45,543 bases of DNA. Source: Taishania sp045629585. Its GTDB lineage: Bacteria; Bacteroidota; Bacteroidia; Flavobacteriales_D; Crocinitomicaceae. A program made the position numbers and the translations under genes. The stretch spans positions 1 to 45,543 of the forward strand of contig JAZQRM010000041.1 in NCBI GenBank assembly GCA_045629585.1, read 5' to 3'. This document shows positions 31,759-38,709 of the stretch, piece after piece. The notes below the pieces were generated by a model, which did no database searches, was not told where the DNA came from, and worked only from the letters and a program-made list of their open reading frames with translations. Numbering within the stretch: position 1 is the stretch's first letter; each line of letters opens with the position of its first letter.

Positions 31759-33387
31759 TTATCCTAAAAACGGATATTTATAATCAACTGGTGGAACAAA
31801 TGTTTCTTTAATCGTACGAGCAGATACCCAACGCATTAAATTCATTTTAGCTCCTGCTTTATCATTTGTACCAGAACCTCTAGCACCTCCAAATGGTTGT
31901 TGCCCTACAACAGCACCTGTTGGCTTATCATTGATGTAAAAGTTTCCGGCAGCATTTCCTAACATTTCTGTAGCTAGATTAATCGCATAGCGATCATTTG
32001 CTATAATTGAACCTGTTAAAGCATATTCAGATGTTTCATCCACCAATTTTAAAGTCGCTTCAAAATCATTTTCTGGATAAACATAAATCGTTAATACAGG
32101 TCCGAAGATTTCTTCAACCATCGTACGATAAGTAGGATTGGTAGTTACAACAACAGTTGGTTCGATAAAATAACCTATAGATCCATCGTAATTTCCACCT
32201 ACAATAATTTCAGCATCCTTTGATTCTTTCACAAAATCAATATATCCCGAGATCTTGTCAAAAGCTCTTTTATCAATAACTGCATTAATGAAATTGGAAG
32301 TATCTCCAGGTGTACCCATTTTCATGGATTTAACTTGAGAAACTAAAATTTCTTTTACATCAGCCCATAAATTAGAAGGAATGTATGCACGAGAAGCCGC
32401 ACTACATTTTTGCCCTTGGTATTCAAAAGCTCCGCGAGATAATGCAGTTGCAACTTCGGCTGCGTTTGCACTTTTGTGAACCATTACAAAATCTTTCCCC
32501 CCTGTTTCGCCCACGATACGAGGATACGAACGGTAAGTCGCTAAGTTTTCACCAATTTGTTTCCATAAAGTACGGAAAACCCCTGTTGACCCCGTAAAGT
32601 GAAGTCCTGCAAAATGTTTGTTTTTAAAAATAACTTCACCTGCAGTTGGTCCATCCACCGTAACCATATTGATTACGCCAGCAGGTAACCCAGCGGCTTC
32701 AAACAACTCCATTAGCACTTGAGCCGAATAAATTTGACTCTCAGCTGGCTTCCACACAATCACGTTACCCATCATCGCTGGAGCAGCGCATAAATTGGCA
32801 CAAATTGCAGTAAAATTAAACGGAGTCAATGCAAAAACAAACCCTTCCAATGGACGATATTCTAATCGATTCCAAACTCCAGGAGAAGAAATCGGTTGTT
32901 CTGCATAAACTTCAGTCATATACTGAACGTTGAAACGCAAGAAATCTATTAATTCACACGCAGCATCGATTTCTGCTTGATAAACATTTTTTCCTTGTGA
33001 CAACATTGTAGCTGCATTTAATTTATCACGGAAAGGACCCGCTAATAGATCAGCAGCTTTCAAGAAAATTGCAGCGCGATCTTGCCATGGCATTTTTGAC
33101 CATTTAACTCTAGCTTCTAAAGCTGCATCAATTGCTTGCTCTACATGCTTTGCTTCCGCTTTGTTAAACTTTCCTAAAACCTTACCATGCTCATGTGGAG
33201 GTGTTAACGTCCCCTTATTATCTGTAAAGATTCTTTCAGAACCAATATATAGGGGCACTTCAATTGGTGATTGATTGTACATTTCATTATACTTATCAAT
33301 CAAATTCGTATGATCATTTGAACCTGGTACATAAGAACGAACTGTCTCATTTACAGCAACAGGAACTTTAAAATAGGCATTCGACAT
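31759..33387 (-). CDS. pruA: L-glutamate gamma-semialdehyde (1-pyrroline-5-carboxylate) dehydrogenase
   Basis: Oxidises glutamate semialdehyde to glutamate with NAD in proline breakdown. 542 residues, the single-domain type. Features: NAD-binding PFNFTAICANLCAAPAMMGNVIVWKPA at about 188-214, GLHFTGSTGVF, RIVGETGGKDFVMVHKSAN with the catalytic Glu, and GQKCSAASRAYIP with the catalytic Cys at about 327. No PutA proline dehydrogenase domain is attached. It has its own promoter and terminator, so it is monocistronic. Confidence 0.96.
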   Translation of the reverse strand: MSNAYFKVPVAVNETVRSYVPGSNDHTNLIDKYNEMYNQSPIEVPLYIGSERIFTDNKGTLTPPHEHGKVLGKFNKAEAKHVEQAIDAALEARVKWSKMPWQDRAAIFLKAADLLAGPFRDKLNAATMLSQGKNVYQAEIDAACELIDFLRFNVQYMTEVYAEQPISSPGVWNRLEYRPLEGFVFALTPFNFTAICANLCAAPAMMGNVIVWKPAESQIYSAQVLMELFEAAGLPAGVINMVTVDGPTAGEVIFKNKHFAGLHFTGSTGVFRTLWKQIGENLATYRSYPRIVGETGGKDFVMVHKSANAAEVATALSRGAFEYQGQKCSAASRAYIPSNLWADVKEILVSQVKSMKMGTPGDTSNFINAVIDKRAFDKISGYIDFVKESKDAEIIVGGNYDGSIGYFIEPTVVVTTNPTYRTMVEEIFGPVLTIYVYPENDFEATLKLVDETSEYALTGSIIANDRYAINLATEMLGNAAGNFYINDKPTGAVVGQQPFGGARGSGTNDKAGAKMNLMRWVSARTIKETFVPPVDYKYPFLG

Positions 33388-33400
33388 AATTGCTTTTTTC

Positions 33401-33431
33401 TTGCAAATCTAATCATTGTTCGTTATCCTTG
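33401..33431 (+). promoter_or_regulatory. Near-consensus promoter of the TPR gene
   Basis: TTG (33401-33403), 20-bp spacer, TATCCTTG (33424-33431), one base off TAnnTTTG. It overlaps the oppositely directed pruA promoter almost exactly. Confidence 0.5.
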
Positions 33432-33435
33432 CAAA
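33404..33435 (-). promoter_or_regulatory. Promoter of pruA
   Basis: TTTG (33435-33432), 20-bp spacer, TAGATTTG (33411-33404) on the minus strand, 17 bp above the pruA ATG. It matches the Bacteroidota consensus. Confidence 0.75.
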
Positions 33436-33457
33436 GAAGAATTGTACATAACGATTT

Positions 33458-34684
33458 ATGACAAATACCTTAAACAAGCTTTTCACTGCAATAACCGCTA
33501 TATTAATAACGATTCCATTACTTTATGGGCAAAATTATCAAGCCTATAAAAAAGAGAGTTCTCTCGCTAAAAAAAATCAAATGGCTTATGAATTAACCAG
33601 CTACTTTGTTAAAACTGATTTGGATTCGCTTCAGATATTAATTAAAGATCAACTGCATTATGCAAACAAAGAAGTCGATCGAGCAGGGATAATTTGTGGT
33701 TGGAATGCTCTCGGAAACCTACTGATTAGAAAAGAAAAAGAAAAAGAAGGGATTCAATACCTAAATAAGGTTAAAAATTATTACTTAGAACTAGGAGATT
33801 TTTTAAAGGTAACCGAATGTTTAAATGAAATTGGGAACGGTTATGTCTTCATGAATCGTAACCAAGAGGCCATCGAATGGTATATACAATCTCTTGAATT
33901 TGCAAATTTGATTCAAGAGTATGCTCGAGGTGCTGAAATAAACCTCGCACAAGCATATATACGTTTGGGTGAATATGAAAAAGCTACAAAACATGCCGAA
34001 GCTCATAGAGATCAACATTTAAAAATGGCAAATTATAGAAATGTCGCTAATGCATTTGCTGTTTTAGGGCAAATTGAGATGGAGCGAGAAAATAATGAAG
34101 CAGCAATTTACAACTTTGAGCAATGTTACCACTTCGCTTTAAGAGATCAAGACAACGTTATCTTAGGTCATGCTTATACTAACATTGGAATCGTTCATGC
34201 CCTCAATGAGGATTACGAAAAATCACTGGATGCATTTGAAACAGGATTGCTGTATCGTAAAAAAGTAAAAAACAACCGTCTAACATCCGATAGCTATTTG
34301 AACATCGCAAGTCTTTACCAATTAGAAAAAAAATATGACTTGGCTATGAATATCGCGAATCAAGGTCTTGAGGTCGCTAAAAAATTTAAACTATTAGAAA
34401 ATCAATTAGAATTTCTGGAACTTAAAAAAGAAATTTTAAGTGAGCATGACATCGAACAACTTCCACCTGTATTAACAGAAATAAAGAAGATTAAAGAGAA
34501 AATAAACGTTGAGAAAGCTCAAGAATACGAATTTAATGAAGACATGACTGCTGAATTAAAAAACAGTATTTCATTAGCACAATCTGGGTTTCGGAAACCT
34601 CACTATGAAACAATTTTCATTACTGGAGGTTTAATCATTTTAGCCTTATTCGGCTTCGTGATTTATAACCAACAAAAAACCTAG
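33458..34684 (+). CDS. TPR-repeat protein with C-terminal membrane helix and no output domain
   Basis: A 408-residue exported protein. A signal peptide (MTNTLNKLFTAITAILITIPLLYGQ) is followed by about seven tetratricopeptide repeats (residues about 60-330; for example AEINLAQAYIRLGEYEKATKHAEAHRDQH and GHAYTNIGIVHALNEDYEKSLDAFETGLLYRKK). One transmembrane helix (TIFITGGLIILALFGFVIYN) is at 385-404, with only about four residues after it. This is the sensor half of Bacteroidota TPR-TM-histidine kinase or LuxR proteins, but no kinase or DNA-binding domain follows before the convergent apaG gene. It may have lost its output domain, or work as a stand-alone scaffold. Confidence 0.8.
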   Translation: MTNTLNKLFTAITAILITIPLLYGQNYQAYKKESSLAKKNQMAYELTSYFVKTDLDSLQILIKDQLHYANKEVDRAGIICGWNALGNLLIRKEKEKEGIQYLNKVKNYYLELGDFLKVTECLNEIGNGYVFMNRNQEAIEWYIQSLEFANLIQEYARGAEINLAQAYIRLGEYEKATKHAEAHRDQHLKMANYRNVANAFAVLGQIEMERENNEAAIYNFEQCYHFALRDQDNVILGHAYTNIGIVHALNEDYEKSLDAFETGLLYRKKVKNNRLTSDSYLNIASLYQLEKKYDLAMNIANQGLEVAKKFKLLENQLEFLELKKEILSEHDIEQLPPVLTEIKKIKEKINVEKAQEYEFNEDMTAELKNSISLAQSGFRKPHYETIFITGGLIILALFGFVIYNQQKT

Positions 34685-34693
34685 AAATTTCTA
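34682..34693. repeat. 12-bp palindrome formed by two convergent stop codons
   Basis: TAGAAATTTCTA: its first three bases are the stop of the TPR gene and its last three are, on the other strand, the stop of apaG. Confidence 0.6.
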
Positions 34694-35086
34694 ATTTAAA
34701 CGAGGAGGGAAACTTAGAAAAAACTGAGGTATGTTTACTAGAAAATGAATCCCTGTACTTAGATCAACAAAAGTATAATGCCCTCTCATGAAACCAACAT
34801 CACTAAACAATTCACATCCGCTAACATATACAAATGACTCCCCTGCTTTAAGCATCGGCTTTTCTCCCACAACCCCTTCTCCACTTACTAAATTTATCTC
34901 ATTGAGTGAATCAAAAATATACCAATTCCTATGTAATAACTGAACTGAAAAATCATTTCTATTTTCGATCTCTATTTCATAATTAAAAAAATAGGAAGAA
35001 GCTTCCACCTGAGAAATATCATCGCGAAACACTACTTTCACAGTGATTTTAACTCCTTTCGTAATGGCTGTTTTAGAAGACTTCAT
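34691..35086 (-). CDS. apaG: ApaG domain protein
   Basis: ApaG is a small fibronectin III-like beta-sandwich. Its link to Co2+/Mg2+ handling and Ap4A levels in enterobacteria is poorly understood. The 131 residues hold the family signature: YFFNYEIEIENRNDFSVQLLHRNWYIFDS, VVGEKPMLKAGESFVYVSGCELFSDVGFMRGHYTF. Full length. Convergent with the TPR gene (6-bp gap) and divergent from the VWD gene across 117 bp. Confidence 0.95.
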   Translation of the reverse strand: MKSSKTAITKGVKITVKVVFRDDISQVEASSYFFNYEIEIENRNDFSVQLLHRNWYIFDSLNEINLVSGEGVVGEKPMLKAGESFVYVSGCELFSDVGFMRGHYTFVDLSTGIHFLVNIPQFFLSFPPRLN

Positions 35087-35203
35087 AGTTCTAAATTTAC
35101 GACATTTATTTCAAAAGGAACACAATTAAACATTTTTAAGAAAACTTTAAGAAATCCAATGTTTTGGTATAATCTTTGCCTTATTTGACCAAAAATTAAT
35201 AAC

Positions 35204-37210
35204 ATGAAAGCAAGTGTAATCCAAATTCTATTTATCTCAATACTGATAAACATACCTATCCATACCATTGCCCAGCCAAAGTATGAACTTGTGAGACAGG
35301 AATTATCTAATTGGGATCCCATACGCGGTAATTGGCTTGCGGATAGCTATGAAGCATTAGAAAAAGGACATGCTGTTCCAGATCGCATGTTTGAGGAGGA
35401 TTTAACCCCTGCAGAGTTGTATCAATTAGCTCCAGAACAGACTAAAAAAAACATACAAAAAATAATAGAACAACAACCTTCAATCCCTGAAATAGTTTCT
35501 AGAATTTCATCGGTCGCACCTTCGGTTGGTCCTGATGGAATACAACGAATTGCATTAGAAGATTCACCAAATTCGACATCAAACCAAAGAAATACTAGAC
35601 AAACAGTCAATTCGACTGGGAATTACAACGGGATTTTCAGAAACTCGAACTGTAATTTAATTCAAGGTCGCTCTTATGGAGATCCACATATCCGTACATT
35701 TGACGGAAGTACTTTTTCATTTCAAACAGTGGGAGAATATATACTAGCACGCTCTAGAGATGGACAATTTGAGGTACAAGGAAGACAAAAAGCGGAAACG
35801 GATAAAGTTTCTTTGAACAGTGCTGTTGCGATGAATGTTGCTGGTGACCAAGTAGGAATTTATGCTCAAGACATACCGAATAGACAAAATGCACCTCTAC
35901 GCGTAAACGGTCAATCTGTTTTCATCACTAATGACACTTATTTTCTACCTAGCGGTGGCACTGTACAACAATCAGGTAAAAAATACATCGTAACTTGGCC
36001 GACGGGAGAAAGAGTTCAAGCGGATATGATAACCTCATCTGGTCGTTCTTTTCTAAACCTTTCTATTTTTGTTTACGATTGCTACGGTGATTATTCGGGT
36101 GTATTAGGAAATGGTAACGGAAATCGGAATGATGACTTTCAAGCTAACGGAAGAAATTTAAGCAGTGGAGTGGTTTTTGACCCTTTTGATGATCGCCAAT
36201 GGGACAGCCGTTCCGCACGAGCTGAAAGAGATCAATTAATTTTCCTTGCGAGAGATTTTGGTGGGCAATATTTAGTAAATGATAGAACATCCCTATTTGA
36301 ATACGACTTTGGTCTTTCTACATGGAGTTTTGTGGACCCATCATTCCCAAGAGTTCATATAACAATGAATGACATATCCGTTTCACAAAGAGAGCGAGCA
36401 CGTCAAGAATGTATCCGTCAAGGAATCGCAAGAGACGAGTTATCAGCTTGCATAATGGATTTTTCTCATGCGAATATTTCACCTACACCACGTTCTTCAA
36501 CACCAGACAGAGTGACAGGCCGCTCGACTACACCTGTAGCTAATCCACGTCCAAATGTAAATAGATCAGACGCTGGTGGAGGTCAAGGAGTAAGAACACC
36601 ATGGGAAACAGGAAGAACTCAAGATGATACTAAACCAACGACCAGATCATCTTCATCAGAACCTGCTATTCGTGAAAATAGAACTATAAATGAAAGAACG
36701 AATTCAGATGACGTAATAAATACTACAAGAAATCCAATTGACCGCACTACAGTTCCTATAACTAAACCTACAATAGAGCGCAGTCCATTACCAAATGGAA
36801 AACAAGATGGTGAACGTAATGATCGAAATCAACCAACATCTCGACCATCTTCCAATCCAACAATAGAACGTAGAAGTTTGGATACACCTTCGAACAATGC
36901 TACAGATGATACAGCTCCCATCATAAATAAACCAGTGTCCAATAAACCAGAAAATGTATCACGTACACCTATACAAGAAAATTCTACACGGCAAACAAAT
37001 GACAGAATAAATACGAATGGTAACACCTCTCCAAGCTCTAGACCTACAACTAATATTGAAAATACAAGGGTGAAAGAAACTTCTACACCTAATTCAACCA
37101 GTAGAGTACGTTCAATACCTACTTCTCCAACAAGAAATAGTGGAACTATAAGTAATACACCAGGGAGTCGTGGCACATTCTCAGCTCCCAATACAGGAGG
37201 AAGACGTTAA
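35204..37210 (+). CDS. Secreted von Willebrand factor type D domain protein with disordered tail
   Basis: A 668-residue exported protein with signal peptide MKASVIQILFISILINIPIHTIAQ. A helical region (about 25-110) precedes a VWD domain (about 150-330). The domain opens with the mucin-like GDPHIRTFDG (159-168) and ends with a Ca-site-like LGNGNGNRNDDF (301-312). A short segment with two Cys (C403, C416; ECIRQGIARDELSACIMDF) resembles the piece after VWD in many bacterial proteins. The last ~245 residues are low-complexity, rich in Ser, Thr, Asn, Pro and Arg, with imperfect repeats such as PTIERSPL/PTIERRSL. No T9SS CTD is visible, so it may stay in the envelope or leave by another route. Function unknown. 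Confidence 0.82.
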   Translation: MKASVIQILFISILINIPIHTIAQPKYELVRQELSNWDPIRGNWLADSYEALEKGHAVPDRMFEEDLTPAELYQLAPEQTKKNIQKIIEQQPSIPEIVSRISSVAPSVGPDGIQRIALEDSPNSTSNQRNTRQTVNSTGNYNGIFRNSNCNLIQGRSYGDPHIRTFDGSTFSFQTVGEYILARSRDGQFEVQGRQKAETDKVSLNSAVAMNVAGDQVGIYAQDIPNRQNAPLRVNGQSVFITNDTYFLPSGGTVQQSGKKYIVTWPTGERVQADMITSSGRSFLNLSIFVYDCYGDYSGVLGNGNGNRNDDFQANGRNLSSGVVFDPFDDRQWDSRSARAERDQLIFLARDFGGQYLVNDRTSLFEYDFGLSTWSFVDPSFPRVHITMNDISVSQRERARQECIRQGIARDELSACIMDFSHANISPTPRSSTPDRVTGRSTTPVANPRPNVNRSDAGGGQGVRTPWETGRTQDDTKPTTRSSSSEPAIRENRTINERTNSDDVINTTRNPIDRTTVPITKPTIERSPLPNGKQDGERNDRNQPTSRPSSNPTIERRSLDTPSNNATDDTAPIINKPVSNKPENVSRTPIQENSTRQTNDRINTNGNTSPSSRPTTNIENTRVKETSTPNSTSRVRSIPTSPTRNSGTISNTPGSRGTFSAPNTGGRR

Positions 37211-37214
37211 AACA

Positions 37215-37712
37215 ATGAAAAAAATTGCAGAAATAAACACTAAGCAAATCAAGCAAATACAATCGCTTGCATCCCGTATTTGGCCAATTGTATATTCTGA
37301 AATCATACCAGATGAACAAATAGAATATATGCTAAAAATGATGTACAGCGCGGCTAAAATCCAGGAAGACATGGACCGTGGTGTACTCTATTACATTTTG
37401 AGTAAGGACAATAAAGACATCGGATACATCGCTATAGAACCCAATACGCCTATATCCGGAGTGTTACGTTTACATAAATTATATCTTGATCCACACTATC
37501 ATAGGCAAGGACTAGGTAAACACATGCTGAACACAATAGAATTAATTGCTAAAGGATTGCATTTAGATGCGATAGAACTTAATGTTAACCGATTCAATTC
37601 TGCTGTAAAAGTTTACCAAAAGCAAGGTTACGAAATATTATATTCGGAAAATGTACCAATTGGCAATGGATTTTTGATGGAGGATTATGTGATGAAAAAA
37701 AGAATAATCTAA
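37215..37712 (+). CDS. GNAT family N-acetyltransferase
   Basis: A 165-residue acetyl-CoA-dependent acetyltransferase. Motif A is VLRLHKLYLDPHYHRQGLGKHML at about residues 78-100, with the RQGLGK pyrophosphate loop. Motif B is visible in NVNRFNSAVKVYQKQGYEIL. The ATG at 37215 lies 4 bp after the VWD gene stop, so the two are probably cotranscribed. A longer frame from 37170 would overlap VWD coding and is rejected. Overall similar to RimI-like small GNATs; target unknown. Confidence 0.88.
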   Translation: MKKIAEINTKQIKQIQSLASRIWPIVYSEIIPDEQIEYMLKMMYSAAKIQEDMDRGVLYYILSKDNKDIGYIAIEPNTPISGVLRLHKLYLDPHYHRQGLGKHMLNTIELIAKGLHLDAIELNVNRFNSAVKVYQKQGYEILYSENVPIGNGFLMEDYVMKKRII

Positions 37713-38683
37713 AACTTAACTCCTAATATATTAATATCATGTCCGCAAGAGAAATGACCTTGTGGACATTTTTTATGTCCATGTATTCCACATGGACGAC
37801 AACTTAAATTAGAAACCTCAACAATTTGTGAATCATCGGACGTTGGTCCAAATCCAAAAGCTGGAATTGTACTACAGAAAAAAGCGGTAACTGGCGCATT
37901 CATCGCAGAAGCTATGTGTAAAGGGCCTGAATCATTGACATAGTTTCGAGTTGCATCTTTCATCAAAGCGGCAGAATCTAATAGATTGAGAGCGCCTGCA
38001 AGATTTACAACATTATTAGCCGTTGCTGAATTTGCAATCAATTCGCACAATGCTTCATCAGTCTTCGACCCTAAAAGATAGATCATTGAATTTAAAGGCA
38101 AACGTTCAATCAATTCCACCCATTTTTCAGCAGGAAGACGCTTGGTTTCCCACACCGAAGCTGGAGCTAAACAATAATATCTTTCTGTTTTAAATAGTTC
38201 TACCTTATTATAATTCTCAATTGAAGGGAATAATTGCGGCGGCATTGGTTGCTCCAATCCAAACTCTTTAAGCAGTTCAAAATTTCTAAAAAGTTCGTGC
38301 TTGCCATTCTTTAAATCATGAGGGAAGCGCTTTGAAAATAAAAAAGAAAATGGATTTTTTGCAAAACCATACACCTTCTTGGCACCACTTAATACAGCAA
38401 TAATCCCTGAACTTGCAAAACGCTGCAAATTAAAAACATAATCGTATTTCTCTCGACGAAATCCTTTGATTAAAGCAAACATACCTTTCCACTTACCATT
38501 GGATTTATCGAAAGTGTATATTTTATTAATAAGAGGACTTCTAGTTAGTAAGCTTTCATTTCCTTTTTTCACCAATACATCAATCTTAGCATCGGGAAAA
38601 ATATGATGAACAGAAGCGATAAAAGAGGTCGCTAAAATCACATCACCTAAAAAAGCTGTCTGAATGATTAGAATGCGTTGCAT
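37709..38683 (-). CDS. GT9-family glycosyltransferase (ADP-heptose:LPS heptosyltransferase-like)
   Basis: A 324-residue GT-B enzyme of the WaaC/WaaF type. The N-terminus ILIIQTAFLGDVILATSFIASV is diagnostic. APASVWETKRLPAEKWVELI at about residues 163-182 and NDSGPLHIASAMNAPVTAFFCSTIPAFGFGP at about 252-282 are the nucleotide-sugar motifs. Likely adds heptose or a related sugar to the LPS core. Cys-rich SCRPCGIHGHKKCPQGHFSC near the end (four Cys) matches a region seen in many GT9 members. The ATG is preceded by TATATTTG at only 4 bp. Confidence 0.9.
   Translation of the reverse strand: MQRILIIQTAFLGDVILATSFIASVHHIFPDAKIDVLVKKGNESLLTRSPLINKIYTFDKSNGKWKGMFALIKGFRREKYDYVFNLQRFASSGIIAVLSGAKKVYGFAKNPFSFLFSKRFPHDLKNGKHELFRNFELLKEFGLEQPMPPQLFPSIENYNKVELFKTERYYCLAPASVWETKRLPAEKWVELIERLPLNSMIYLLGSKTDEALCELIANSATANNVVNLAGALNLLDSAALMKDATRNYVNDSGPLHIASAMNAPVTAFFCSTIPAFGFGPTSDDSQIVEVSNLSCRPCGIHGHKKCPQGHFSCGHDINILGVKF
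37739..37774 (+). terminator. GNAT/VWD terminator embedded in the GT9 coding end
   Basis: ATGTCCGCAAG / CTTGTGGACAT form an 11-bp stem (one G-U) with a 9-nt loop, followed by TTTTT on the plus strand. It lies 27 bp below the GNAT stop, inside the antisense coding sequence for the Cys-rich end of the GT9 protein. Confidence 0.75.
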
Positions 38684-38687
38684 ACTG

Positions 38688-38695
38688 CAAATATA
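38688..38695 (-). promoter_or_regulatory. -7 box immediately before the GT9 ATG
   Basis: TATATTTG with 4 bp (CAGT) to the ATG at 38683. No TTG at the usual spacing. Suggests a leaderless or near-leaderless transcript. Confidence 0.45.
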
Positions 38696-38709
38696 GTACT
38701 TCCAAATGA

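Noticed and set aside
31563..31811. 82-codon plus-strand frame across tRNA-Asp and the end of pruA
   Set aside because: It starts inside the tRNA and overlaps a promoter, a terminator and antisense pruA.
36829..37191. 120-codon frame antisense to the VWD tail
   Set aside because: The low-complexity tail lacks stops on the other strand; the product has no coding signs and no promoter.
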